DNA of 64,000 bases. Source: Actinoplanes sandaracinus (lineage in GTDB: Bacteria; Actinomycetota; Actinomycetes; Mycobacteriales; Micromonosporaceae). A program made the position numbers and the translations under genes. The notes beneath the pieces are model-generated. The model ran no database searches. It saw only the letters and a program-made list of their open reading frames with translations, and was not told the DNA's origin. Shown here piece after piece: positions 45,081 through 53,809 of this stretch (position 1 is the first letter of the stretch; every line of letters starts with the position of its first letter). Where the stretch lies: the NCBI RefSeq assembly GCF_030009775.1, contig NZ_JASCTH010000001.1, positions 408,909-472,908 of the forward strand, written 5' to 3'.

Positions 45081-46100
45081 TTACGGCACGGGTGTCGGCA
45101 GCGGCCGGGACGGGGCGGCGGCGACCCGGCGCCCGCCGCGGGGCCCGGCTCCGGCGGCGATCAGCAGGCCGGCGGCGATCAGGACCAGCCCGAGGACGGC
45201 CAGGCCGATCGGCACGACCACACCGAGCAGGCGCAGCTGATCGCGGCCGCGTGCCGCCTCCGACCGGACCGCGTCGAGGGTGGCCTGGTCGTACTGCAGG
45301 TCGGCGTCGAAGATGACGACCCGCTCACCGAGGTTCGGCACCAGTTCCCGGTGCTGCTGCTCCCGGTATCCGACGATGGCGCCGGTCATCGGCTCGACCC
45401 AGATCGTGCGGGTGGCCCGGTAGGAGATAGCGCCGCCGGTCGAGCCGGGAGCGAGGAACCCGAGCAGCGCGGCGAGGCTCTGCGCGTCCATCGGCGCCTG
45501 CTGGTCGGGGACCTGCTGCTGGAACCGGTACGTGGGCAGGCCGTTGTACTCCTCCTCGGCCTGGTACTCCATCGGCAGCACCCGGTGCAGGGTGGAGTCC
45601 CAGTAGTCGTAGGCACGCTTCTCGGTGCCGAACGGGAAGAGGTAGAGATGCCCGGCGAACGCCACGTTGCCCGGGGTGCAGGGGGCCTTCTGCTCGACGT
45701 GGCACTGGCCCTCCCACGGCACGGCCTCACCGGACCGGCGGTCGAGGGCGATCCGGCTCTCCGAGCTGTTGATCATCTCGCCGGTGTCAATCCGGTTCGT
45801 GGAGTGGTACACGTTCCAGATCAATGTCTCGCCGTCGAGCTCGGCCGCGGCGCGGAAGTCGGGCTTGATGCCGGTGGTGGAGCGCAGCCCGGCGCTCTCC
45901 ACGACCACCTGCGGGGTGCCGTTGGGCAGCATCTTGGCCTGCACGAAGGAGGCGCTGGCGGCCTCCACCACGACGTCCGGCGGCACCAGGTCGAGCGGCA
46001 CCTTCCGCTGGGACGGGACGATGACCCAGGCGAGGGCCATCGCGAAGAGGAGGCAGAGTATGCCTAGACCGAAGAGTGCCGAGCCGGTGATCCGCCTCAT
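45081..46100 (-). CDS. DUF3068 (PorA-like) membrane protein
   Basis: 339 aa. One N-terminal membrane segment (about 7-28), a long outer domain with two cysteines (QCHVEQKAPC), and a C-terminal membrane segment (about 293-318, LLGVVVPIGLAVLGLVLIAAGLL) before a Pro-rich tail. This layout and phrases such as YWDSTLHRVLPMEY fit the DUF3068 family. DUF3068 genes recur in actinobacterial steroid clusters. A perfect KstR box 29 bases upstream predicts induction by sterols; a role in sterol passage across the envelope is inference. ATG follows GGGGGGA. Confidence 0.82.
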   Translation of the reverse strand: MRRITGSALFGLGILCLLFAMALAWVIVPSQRKVPLDLVPPDVVVEAASASFVQAKMLPNGTPQVVVESAGLRSTTGIKPDFRAAAELDGETLIWNVYHSTNRIDTGEMINSSESRIALDRRSGEAVPWEGQCHVEQKAPCTPGNVAFAGHLYLFPFGTEKRAYDYWDSTLHRVLPMEYQAEEEYNGLPTYRFQQQVPDQQAPMDAQSLAALLGFLAPGSTGGAISYRATRTIWVEPMTGAIVGYREQQHRELVPNLGERVVIFDADLQYDQATLDAVRSEAARGRDQLRLLGVVVPIGLAVLGLVLIAAGLLIAAGAGPRGGRRVAAAPSRPLPTPVP

Positions 46101-46128
46101 CGCGTCCCCCCAGGGGTCCTTCGAAAAG

Positions 46129-46142
46129 TAGAACGCGTTACA
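46129..46142. promoter_or_regulatory. KstR operator
   Basis: TAGAACGCGTTACA fits TnnAACnnGTTnnA exactly. It is upstream of the DUF3068 gene and behind the ipdF stop, so it should control DUF3068 alone. Confidence 0.77.
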
Positions 46143-46173
46143 ATCTACTGCTCCGTAACATCGTTGGAAAGCC

Positions 46174-46953
46174 CTACGGGTGCTGGCTGCTCACCGCGAT
46201 CACCTCGCCGGTCAGATAGGACGCGTAGTCGCTGGCGAGGAACGCCACCACGGTCGCCACCTCCCACGGCTCGGCGGCCCGCCCGAACGCCTCCCGCGCG
46301 GCGAGCATGTCCAGTTCCGCCTCGCTGATCACCTTGGCCAGGAACGGATGGGCGGCCAGGCTCGGCGCGACCGCGTTGACCCGGATGCCGTGGGCCGCGA
46401 CATCCAGAGCCGTGCACCGGGTGAAGGCCATCACCCCCGCCTTCGCCGCCGCGTAGTGGGCCTGACCGGCCTGCGCGCGCCACCCCAGCACCGAGGCGTT
46501 GTTGACGATCACCCCTCCCCCGCCCTGCGCGATCATCTGCCGCAGCGCGGCCCGGGTGCAGCGGAAGGTGCCGGTCAGGGTGACGTCCAGGACCAGGGCC
46601 CACTCCTCGTCGTCCATCTCGGTGACCGGCCGGTTCCCGCCCAGACCGGCGTTGTTGACCAGGACGTCGATCCGGCCGTACCGGGCGACCGCGCCATCGA
46701 TCAGCCGCCGCACCGCGGCCTCGTCGGTGACGTCGCACGGCACCGCCCACACCCGGCCCGGGTAGCCGAGGGACAGCAGGTCGCGGGTCTCGCCGAGCCG
46801 TCGCTCGTGGCTGTCGCCGAGGACCACACGCGCGCCCTCGTCCAGGCAGCGGCGGGCCACCGCCGAGCCGATGCCGGTGCCGGCGGCCGCGGTCACGACG
46901 ACGACCTTGCCGGTCAGGAGCCCGTGCCCGGCCGGGCCGGTCGGTGCCGTCAT
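46174..46953 (-). CDS. ipdF: SDR IpdF (hydroxylated HIP-CoA dehydrogenase)
   Basis: 259 aa SDR. Cofactor motif TAAAGTGIGSAVARRC (about 21-36), VNNAGLGGN, catalytic Ser in NNASVLG, Tyr/Lys in HYAAAKAG. IpdF oxidises the ring C/D 5-hydroxyl of the HIP-CoA derivative. It overlaps fadE30 by 4 bases (ATGA), matching Rv3559c-Rv3560c. The operon is opposite fadD3 across a KstR2 box. Confidence 0.87.
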   Translation of the reverse strand: MTAPTGPAGHGLLTGKVVVVTAAAGTGIGSAVARRCLDEGARVVLGDSHERRLGETRDLLSLGYPGRVWAVPCDVTDEAAVRRLIDGAVARYGRIDVLVNNAGLGGNRPVTEMDDEEWALVLDVTLTGTFRCTRAALRQMIAQGGGGVIVNNASVLGWRAQAGQAHYAAAKAGVMAFTRCTALDVAAHGIRVNAVAPSLAAHPFLAKVISEAELDMLAAREAFGRAAEPWEVATVVAFLASDYASYLTGEVIAVSSQHP

Positions 46954-48083
46954 CCCCGGGCCTGACGGGGAAGCCCGAGCACCCGCTCGGCGACGATGCC
47001 GCGCTGGATCTCGTTCGAGCCGCCGTAGATGGTGTCGGCCCGGCTGAACAGGAAGTACCGCTGCCAGCGCTCGGCCGCGTCCGGTCCGGGGTCGCCGCTC
47101 GCGAGGACGTCCACGGCCAGTTCACCGAGACCCTGCCGCCAGCGGGTCCACAGCAGTTTGATCACCGAGGCGGCGAACGGCGTCCCTTCGTCGAGGCTGC
47201 GCAGGGTGTGCGCCCGCAGCACCGAGAGGTCGATCCAGGCGCGGGTCAGCCGGTCACGCAGCGCCGGGTCGGCCGCCGCCCCGGTGCGCCGGGCCACCGC
47301 GACCAGGTCGTCCAGATCGCGTTGGAACCCGATCTGCTGACCCACCGTGGCGGCGCCGCGCTCGAACGCGAGCGTGGCCATGGCGACCCGCCACCCCTGG
47401 CCGGGCTCGCCGACGACCAGGCCGGCCTCGGTGACCGCGTCGTCGAAGAACACTTCGTTGAACTCGCTGTCGCCGGTGAGCTGGCGGATCGGGCGGACCG
47501 TGACGCCCGGCTGCCGCATCGGCACGAGCAGATAGGACAGTCCGGCGTGGCGCGGGCCGTCCCCCGCCGGCGAGGTGCGGGCCAGGACGAAACACCAGTC
47601 GGCGACGTGGGCCAGGGACGTCCACACCTTCTGGCCGGTGATCACCCACCGGTCGCCGTCGAGCCGGGCCCGGGTGGTGACGCCGGCCAGGTCGGAGCCG
47701 GCGCCCGGTTCGGAGTAGCCCTGGCACCACAGCTCCTCGGCCGCGGCGATCGCGGGCAGGAAGCGCCCACGCTGCTCGGGCGTGCCGAGGGCGATCAGGG
47801 TGGGGCCGACCATGGTCGTACCGATGTGGTCGACTCGGCTCGGGGCGCCGGACCGGGCGTACTCCTCATGGAAGATCACCTGCTCGGACAGCGACGCGCC
47901 CCGCCCGCCGTGAGCCACCGGCCACGCCAGCGTGGTCCACCCGCCGGCGGCGAGCCGCCGGGCGAAGGCGAGCCGCCGCTCGAAGTTCTCGTTCTCGCGG
48001 CCGGGCCCGCCGGCTCCGCGCACGTCGTCGGTCACGTTCTCGGAAAGCCATTTACGAACCTCGATACGGAAGTTCTCGGCCAC
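46950..48083 (-). CDS. fadE30: Acyl-CoA dehydrogenase FadE30
   Basis: 377 aa. FadE30 desaturates the propionate side chain of HIP-CoA. CQGYSEPGAGSDLAGVTTRA (about 123-142), ITGQKVWTSLAHVADWC and YGGSNEIQRGIVAERVLGLP are visible. It starts at GTG 48083 (VAENFRIEVRKWLSE) with GGGAGG upstream; the in-frame extension beyond it is a shadow of fadD3. The gene is divergent from fadD3, whose product HIP-CoA is its substrate, as in M. tuberculosis. Confidence 0.9.
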   Translation of the reverse strand: MAENFRIEVRKWLSENVTDDVRGAGGPGRENENFERRLAFARRLAAGGWTTLAWPVAHGGRGASLSEQVIFHEEYARSGAPSRVDHIGTTMVGPTLIALGTPEQRGRFLPAIAAAEELWCQGYSEPGAGSDLAGVTTRARLDGDRWVITGQKVWTSLAHVADWCFVLARTSPAGDGPRHAGLSYLLVPMRQPGVTVRPIRQLTGDSEFNEVFFDDAVTEAGLVVGEPGQGWRVAMATLAFERGAATVGQQIGFQRDLDDLVAVARRTGAAADPALRDRLTRAWIDLSVLRAHTLRSLDEGTPFAASVIKLLWTRWRQGLGELAVDVLASGDPGPDAAERWQRYFLFSRADTIYGGSNEIQRGIVAERVLGLPRQARG

Positions 48084-48123
48084 TGGCGTCACCTCCCGGC
48101 TCACGCGTAGGCTCACGCTACCG

Positions 48124-48137
48124 ACCAAGCACTTGCT
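48124..48137. promoter_or_regulatory. KstR2 operator
   Basis: ACCAAGCACTTGCT fits AnCAAGnnCTTGnT exactly. It lies between fadE30 (start 48083) and fadD3 (start 48159). Confidence 0.85.
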
Positions 48138-48158
48138 TGGTAAAGCCTTGGAGGTCCG

Positions 48159-49652
48159 ATGGAGACCATTCCGGCGGCGGTGGCGCGGGCGGCGCGCGAC
48201 TACGGCACCGAACCCGCGCTGGTCGACCCGTTCGTGCGCCGGTGGAACTTCGCCGAACTGCACGACGAGGTCCGCACCGTGGCCCGCGCCCTGATCGCCT
48301 CGGGGATCCAGGCGGGCGACCGGGTCGCGCTGTGGGCGCCGAACAGCGCGCGGTGGATGCTGGCCGCGCTCGGCGTCAGCTACGCGGGCGCCGTCCTGGT
48401 GCCGGTGAACACCCGGTTCACCGGCGCGGAAGCCGCCGATGTCATCGTCCGCAGCCGGGCGCGCGGCCTGATCGTCACCGGGCCCTTCCTCGGGGTGGAC
48501 CGGCTGGCGTCGCTGCCCGCGCCGACGCTGCCGCCCTTCGTGCTGCCGCTGCCGCACTGGGACGCCTTCCTCGACCGGGCCTCCCTGGTGCCCGCCGCAC
48601 TGGCGGACTCCCGAGCAGCGGCGGTCCGCGAGGACGACGTCAGCGACATCCTCTTCACCTCCGGCACCACCGGGCGCAGCAAAGGCGCGATGAGCGCGCA
48701 CCGGCAGTCCCTCGGCGTGGCCCAGGCCTGGGCGACGATCGGCGGACTCGGTGTCCACGACCGGTACCTCGTGGTGAACCCGTTCTTCCACAGCTTCGGT
48801 CTCAAAGCCGGCATCCTGGCCTGCCTGACCAGCGGGGCGACCGTGGTGCCGCAGGCGGTGTTCGACGTGCCGCGCACCCTCGACCTGATCGGGCACGAGC
48901 GGATCACCGTGCTGCCGGGGCCCCCGACCCTCTACATCGGGCTGCTCGACCATCCGGCCCGGGCCGGGCTGGCGCCGACGTCGCTGCGACTGGCCGTCAC
49001 CGGGGCCGCGACCGTGCCGCCGGCGCTGGTCGAGCGGATCCGCGCCGAGCTCGGGTTCACGACGGTCCTGACGGCGTACGGCCTGACCGAGGCCGTGGTG
49101 GCGACGATGTGCCGGCCCGGGGACGACACCCGGACGGTGGCGTACACGTGCGGGCGGGCCGCGGCCGGTTTCTCGGTCCGGATCAGCGAGAAGGACGGTG
49201 AGGTGCTGTTGCGCGGGCCCAACGTGATGCTCGGATACCTCGACGACCCGGTCGCCACCGCGGACGCCATCGACGGGGACGGCTGGCTGCACACCGGCGA
49301 CGTCGGAACCCTCGACGAACGGGGCAACCTGACGATCACCGACCGGCTCAAGGACATGTACGTCTGCGGCGGGTTCAACGTCTATCCGGCCGAGGTGGAG
49401 CGGGTGCTCGCCGAACTGCCCGCGGTGGCCGAGTCGGCGGTCGTCGGAGTGCCCGACGACCGGCTCGGCGAGGTCGGCCGGGCGTACGTGGTGGCCCGTC
49501 CCGGCCACGAGCTGACCGCGGAGGCGGTGATCGGCTGGTGCCGGGACCGGCTCGCCGGATACAAGGCGCCCCGATCGGTGGAGGTGCTGCCGGAACTGCC
49601 GCACAACGCCGGCGGAAAGGTCCTCAAATACCTGCTGCGGGAGCGGTCATGA
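48159..49652 (+). CDS. fadD3: HIP-CoA synthetase FadD3
   Basis: 497 aa ANL enzyme. ILFTSGTTGRSKGAM (about 164-178), AYGLTEAVVATMC, GWLHTGDVGTLDERG, KDMYVCGGFNVYPAEVE and Lys in NAGGKVLKYLL. FadD3 attaches CoA to the propionate HIP made after HsaD cleavage and so commits rings C/D to degradation; HIP-CoA is also the KstR2 inducer. It follows a perfect KstR2 box by 21 bases. The end overlaps the ATG of the crotonase gene (ATGA-type). Confidence 0.92.
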   Translation: METIPAAVARAARDYGTEPALVDPFVRRWNFAELHDEVRTVARALIASGIQAGDRVALWAPNSARWMLAALGVSYAGAVLVPVNTRFTGAEAADVIVRSRARGLIVTGPFLGVDRLASLPAPTLPPFVLPLPHWDAFLDRASLVPAALADSRAAAVREDDVSDILFTSGTTGRSKGAMSAHRQSLGVAQAWATIGGLGVHDRYLVVNPFFHSFGLKAGILACLTSGATVVPQAVFDVPRTLDLIGHERITVLPGPPTLYIGLLDHPARAGLAPTSLRLAVTGAATVPPALVERIRAELGFTTVLTAYGLTEAVVATMCRPGDDTRTVAYTCGRAAAGFSVRISEKDGEVLLRGPNVMLGYLDDPVATADAIDGDGWLHTGDVGTLDERGNLTITDRLKDMYVCGGFNVYPAEVERVLAELPAVAESAVVGVPDDRLGEVGRAYVVARPGHELTAEAVIGWCRDRLAGYKAPRSVEVLPELPHNAGGKVLKYLLRERS

Positions 49653-50485
49653 ACGACATCGTGCGCTACGAGCGGCGCGGGCCGGTCGCGCTCGTCACCA
49701 TGAACCGGCCGCGCTACCGGAACGCGCAGAACTCGGCCATGACGTACGCCCTCGACGACGCCTTCACCCGCGCCGTCGACGACGACGACGTGTCGGTGAT
49801 CGTGCTGGCCGGGGCGGGCGACCACTTCTCCGCCGGCCACGACATCGGCACACCTGAGCGCGACGCCGACACCCCGTTCCCCCGGCGGGCCGTCACCTGG
49901 TGGGACCACACCACCCGAGACGGCGCCGACCGGCGGTACGCCCGGGAGATGGAGGTCTACCTGGGCATGTGCCGGCGGTGGCGGGAGATCCCGAAACCGT
50001 CGATCGCCATGGTCCAGGGAGCCTGCGTGGCCGGTGGGCTGATGCTCGCCTGGGTGTGCGACCTGATCGTGGCCGCCGAGGACGCGTTCTTCGCCGACCC
50101 GGTGCTGCGCATGGGGATCCCCGGAGTGGAGTACTTCGCCCACCCCTGGGTGGTGGGCCCCCGCTTCGCGCGGGAGATGCTGTTCACCGGGGACCGGTTC
50201 GGGGCGCGGCGGGCGTACGAGATCGGCATGGTCAACCGGGTCGTGCCGCGAGACGCGCTGACCACCGAGACCCTCGCCCTGGCCGCGCGGGTCGCCGCCA
50301 TGCCGGCGTTCGGGCTCGCCCTCGCCAAGCGGGCGGTGAACCTCTGCGAGGACCAGATGGGCATGCGCGCCGGAATGGACGCGGTGTTCGGGCTGCATCA
50401 CGTGGCGCACTCGCACAACGCCGAGGTGATGTCCGATCCGCTCGCCGGCCTGGACGCGGCGGCCATGAAGAAGGCCGCCGAGTGA
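49649..50485 (+). CDS. Enoyl-CoA hydratase family protein
   Basis: 278 aa crotonase. HFSAGHDIGTPERD (about 57-70) and QGACVAGGLMLAWVCDLIVA (about 125-144) give the oxyanion hole and active-site region; Asp/Glu positions differ from EchA20. It is translationally coupled to fadD3 and fadE31 on both sides. The M. tuberculosis operon passes directly from fadD3 to fadE31, so this gene is an insertion or an ancestral member. It may hydrate the enoyl-CoA made by FadE30 from HIP-CoA. Confidence 0.85.
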   Translation: MNDIVRYERRGPVALVTMNRPRYRNAQNSAMTYALDDAFTRAVDDDDVSVIVLAGAGDHFSAGHDIGTPERDADTPFPRRAVTWWDHTTRDGADRRYAREMEVYLGMCRRWREIPKPSIAMVQGACVAGGLMLAWVCDLIVAAEDAFFADPVLRMGIPGVEYFAHPWVVGPRFAREMLFTGDRFGARRAYEIGMVNRVVPRDALTTETLALAARVAAMPAFGLALAKRAVNLCEDQMGMRAGMDAVFGLHHVAHSHNAEVMSDPLAGLDAAAMKKAAE

Positions 50486-51609
50486 ACCTCGACCTGGACG
50501 ACGCGGCCGTCGCGTTCCGCGACGAGGTGCGGGCGTGGCTGGCCGCCAACGTGCCGGCCACTCCCCTGCCCGGCGTGGACACCCCCGCGGGCAGCGTCGC
50601 CCACCGGGAGTGGGAGCGGCGGTTGGCGGGCGCCGGCCTGGCCGCGGTGTCCTGGCCCGTCGAGTACGGCGGCCGGGCCGCGCCACCGCTGCACGCGCTG
50701 CTGTTCGACGAGGAGTACCACGCGGCCGGCGCGCCGGTGCGGATCGGCCAGAACGGGCTGTTCCTGCTGGCGCCGACCCTGCTGACACACGGGACGGCCG
50801 GCCAGTGCGCGCGCGTGCTGCCCCCGATGGCCGGTGGCGCCGAGGTGTGGGCACAGGCCTGGTCGGAACCGGAGGCCGGCAGCGACCTCGCCTCGTTGCG
50901 CTCCGCCGGGCGGCGGGCCGACGGCGGATGGCTGCTGTCCGGTCAGAAGACGTGGAGTTCCCGGGCCGTGGTCGCGGACCGGGCGTTCGGCCTGTTCCGC
51001 ACCGACCCGTCGGCACGCCGTCATCACGGGCTGACCTATCTGATGTTCGACCTGCGGGCGCCGGGCGTCACGGTCCGGCCGATCCGGCAACTGGACGGCG
51101 GCGCCGGCTTCGCGGAGATCTTCCTGGACGACGTGTTCGTGCCCGACGACGACGTGATCGGCGCGCCCGGCGACGGCTGGCGAGTCGCCATGAGCACCGC
51201 CGGGCACGAGCGTGGCCTGTCGCTGCGCGGGCCGGGCCGCTTCACCGCCACCGCCGCCCGCCTGCTCCGGCTCTGGTCGGCCACGAACCCCGATCCCGCC
51301 GCCGCGCCGCCCGCACCGGCGGACGCGGTGGTGGACGCCTGGATCGGGGCTCGGGCCTACCGGATGCAGGCCTACGCCTCGCTCGACGCGGAAGTCGCGC
51401 CCAGCACCACCAAGCTGTTCTGGTCGCACCTCGACGTCCGGCTGCATGAGACAGCGCTCGACGTGCTCGGGCCGCTCGCCGAAGTGGACCCGGACTGGAC
51501 CGGCGGGTATCTGTTCTCGCTGGCCGGGCCGATCTATGCGGGCACCAGCGAGATACAGCGGGACATCCTCGCCCAGCGGGTGCTGGGACTGCCCCGGGAA
51601 CCGCGATGA
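50482..51609 (+). CDS. fadE31: Acyl-CoA dehydrogenase FadE31
   Basis: 375 aa. AQAWSEPEAGSDLASLRSAG (about 125-144), LLSGQKTWSSRAV and YAGTSEIQRDILAQRVLGLPRE. No RxxFG flavin arginine, so it should need a partner subunit that has one, FadE32 or FadE33, which follow. FadE31-33 are linked to degradation of the late ring C/D product. GTG overlaps the upstream stop; the stop overlaps the fadE32 ATG. Confidence 0.87.
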   Translation: MNLDLDDAAVAFRDEVRAWLAANVPATPLPGVDTPAGSVAHREWERRLAGAGLAAVSWPVEYGGRAAPPLHALLFDEEYHAAGAPVRIGQNGLFLLAPTLLTHGTAGQCARVLPPMAGGAEVWAQAWSEPEAGSDLASLRSAGRRADGGWLLSGQKTWSSRAVVADRAFGLFRTDPSARRHHGLTYLMFDLRAPGVTVRPIRQLDGGAGFAEIFLDDVFVPDDDVIGAPGDGWRVAMSTAGHERGLSLRGPGRFTATAARLLRLWSATNPDPAAAPPAPADAVVDAWIGARAYRMQAYASLDAEVAPSTTKLFWSHLDVRLHETALDVLGPLAEVDPDWTGGYLFSLAGPIYAGTSEIQRDILAQRVLGLPREPR

Positions 51610-52682
51610 GGCTGGCCCCCTCGGCGGAGCAACGCCGGTTCGCGGACGTCCTGCACCAGATGCTGACCGGCGCGGATCTGCCGGGGGTGTCGGCGGCGTG
51701 GGCGAACGGGGACGTGGGGCCGGGCCGGCGGCTGTGGACGGCGCTGGCCGACGCCGGGGTCACCGGTCTGCTGGTGCCGGAGCGCTGGGGCGGGCTCGGC
51801 GCCGGGCCGGACGACCTGGTGATCGCCTGCGAGGAACTGGGACACCACGCGGTCCCGGGACCGATCGCCGAATCGATCGCCGCGGTGCCGGTGTTGCTGG
51901 CCGGGCGGCCGGCGACGGCCGGGACGGAGCCGGACGCGATGGCGGACAAGTGGCTGCCCGAACTCGTGGCGGGCCGGGCGGTCGCCTCGATGGCGGCGCC
52001 GCCGTGGCTGCCTCTCGCCGCGGACGGCGACGCCGCCGACCTGATCCTGCTGGTCACCGGCGACGAGGTACGCACGGGACAGCCCGGACGGATCCACCGC
52101 TCGATGGACCCGGCGCGACGGCTGGCCGAGGTCCTGCCCGGCGGCGTCCTCACCACCGGCCCTCCGATGCCGCACGCGATCAACCTGGGAGTGCTCGCCT
52201 GCGCGGCGCAACTCCTCGGGGCCGGGCGGGCGCTGCTGGAAACCGCGGTCGGCTACGCGAAGACACGGACCCAGTTCGGGCGGCCGATCGGATCGTTCCA
52301 GGCGGTACGGCATCAGCTCGCCGACGTGGCGGTGGCGATCGAGTTCGCCCGGCCCCTGCTCTACGCCGCGGCGGTCGCCCTCGCCGGAACGGGAACCGCC
52401 ACCGCCGGGCGCGACGTCTCGGCGGCGAAGGTGGCCTGCGGGGAGGCCGCGGTGCTGGCGGCGCGGGTGGCGTTGCAGGTGCACGGGGCGGTCGGATACA
52501 CGCGTGAGCACGGGCTCGGCCGGTGGCTGACCAGGGTGCGGGTGCTTCACGCGGCCTGGGGGACGCCGGCCCGGCACCGGGAACGGATCCTCGCGGAACT
52601 CGCCGGCGAGATGGCCGGTGACCGGCGGACTCCGCCCGAAGGACGCGGGACGGCCGCAAGCCGGCAGGACGTCGCGGGGTAG
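51606..52682 (+). CDS. fadE32: Acyl-CoA dehydrogenase FadE32
   Basis: 358 aa. The C-terminal domain has AKTRTQFGRPIGSFQAVRHQLADV (about 219-242), carrying the flavin arginine that FadE31 lacks, and HGAVGYTREHGLGRWL. The middle beta-domain is shortened, as in heteromeric partners. It is coupled to fadE31 (ATGA), consistent with an alpha2beta2 complex. The last 35 residues (TPPEGRGTAASRQ...) are a low-complexity tail. Confidence 0.85.
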   Translation: MRLAPSAEQRRFADVLHQMLTGADLPGVSAAWANGDVGPGRRLWTALADAGVTGLLVPERWGGLGAGPDDLVIACEELGHHAVPGPIAESIAAVPVLLAGRPATAGTEPDAMADKWLPELVAGRAVASMAAPPWLPLAADGDAADLILLVTGDEVRTGQPGRIHRSMDPARRLAEVLPGGVLTTGPPMPHAINLGVLACAAQLLGAGRALLETAVGYAKTRTQFGRPIGSFQAVRHQLADVAVAIEFARPLLYAAAVALAGTGTATAGRDVSAAKVACGEAAVLAARVALQVHGAVGYTREHGLGRWLTRVRVLHAAWGTPARHRERILAELAGEMAGDRRTPPEGRGTAASRQDVAG

Positions 52683-52753
52683 CCCGGGAACGGCCACGGT
52701 CCGGTGGGGCGAGGACGTCCGTACCGAAAAAAAGGGGTGAAGAGGGGGAAAGG

Positions 52754-53761
52754 GTGAGAGAAGAGCGTGCGGCGTTACGCGCGGCGGTCCGCGGCCTGCT
52801 GGGCGGGCGGGTGGCGCGAGCCGCGGATCACGGTGAGATCGACGCCGGGTGGGCGCGGCTGTGCAAGGAGATCGGCGTCGCGGGGCTCGCGGTTCCGGAG
52901 GCGTACGGCGGGGCCGGCGCCACCCTGATCGAGGCGAACGTCGTGCTGACGGAACTCGGCCGGGTCCTGAGCCCGATGCCGATGCTCGGATCCGTGCTGG
53001 CCACGCAGGCGCTCGTGCGGTCCGGGGACGACGACGCGTGCGCCCGGCTGCTGCCCGGGATCTGCGCCGGCGAGCCGATCGCGGCCGTGGCCTGGGAGGG
53101 CTCCGGCGAGGTGCGCGACGGGCTGATCAGCGGCTCGTTCCGGGACGTCCTCGACGCCGGCGCGGCGCACACGCTGCTGGTCGCGGCGGGCGGCGCGCTG
53201 TACGAGGTGGACGCCGGCCGCACCGACCGGCAGCTCACGGGCACGCTCGACCTGACCCGGCGGCTGGAGACGGTACGCCTCGACCACGTGCCGGGCCGGC
53301 GCCTCGCCGGTGATGACCCGCTGCCGGGTCTGCGGGACGTGGCCTGTGTGGCGCTCGCCGCCGAGCAGGTCGGCACCGCCGAACGCGCCCTGGAGCTGAC
53401 GGTCGAGTACGTCAAGGCACGGCACCAGTTCGGCCGGCCGATCGGCTCGTTCCAGGTGTTGCAGCATCGGCTCGCCGAGGCGTACGTGCGGGTGGAAGCC
53501 GCCCGGTCAGCGGCCGAGGCCGCCGCGAACGCCGTGGCCGCCGGGTCGGCGGAGGCGCAACGGCTGGCCGCGGTGGCGAAGGTGTCCTGTTCGGAGACGG
53601 TACGGGCGGTGGCCGCCGAGATGGTGCAGATGCACGGCGGTATCGCGATCACCTGGGAACACGACGCGCACCTGTACCTGCGCAGGGCGTGGGCGTCGGC
53701 GCAGTTGTTCGGTTCGCCGGCCGGTCATGTCGCACGACTCACACCCACACTTCTGGACTGA
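52754..53761 (+). CDS. fadE33: Acyl-CoA dehydrogenase FadE33
   Basis: 335 aa. VKARHQFGRPIGSFQVLQHRLAEA (about 211-234) carries the flavin arginine; HGGIAITWEHDAHLYLRRA follows. It resembles FadE32 and is its likely paralogue, alternative partner of FadE31. The GTG is preceded by a purine-rich run (AAAAAAAGGGG and GAGGGGGAAAGG) that supplies the ribosome site. A 71-base gap separates it from fadE32, unlike the overlaps elsewhere in the operon. Confidence 0.85.
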   Translation: MREERAALRAAVRGLLGGRVARAADHGEIDAGWARLCKEIGVAGLAVPEAYGGAGATLIEANVVLTELGRVLSPMPMLGSVLATQALVRSGDDDACARLLPGICAGEPIAAVAWEGSGEVRDGLISGSFRDVLDAGAAHTLLVAAGGALYEVDAGRTDRQLTGTLDLTRRLETVRLDHVPGRRLAGDDPLPGLRDVACVALAAEQVGTAERALELTVEYVKARHQFGRPIGSFQVLQHRLAEAYVRVEAARSAAEAAANAVAAGSAEAQRLAAVAKVSCSETVRAVAAEMVQMHGGIAITWEHDAHLYLRRAWASAQLFGSPAGHVARLTPTLLD

Positions 53762-53809
53762 TCGATCGGCGATGACCATGTGAAGGCGCGGGTTTACTAG
53801 CATGAGCCG

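Noticed and set aside
46950..49604. 884-residue open frame on the minus strand
   Set aside because: Only the last 377 residues are FadE30. The rest mirrors fadD3 and has low-complexity composition typical of antisense frames in high-GC DNA; GTG 48083 has a good ribosome site.
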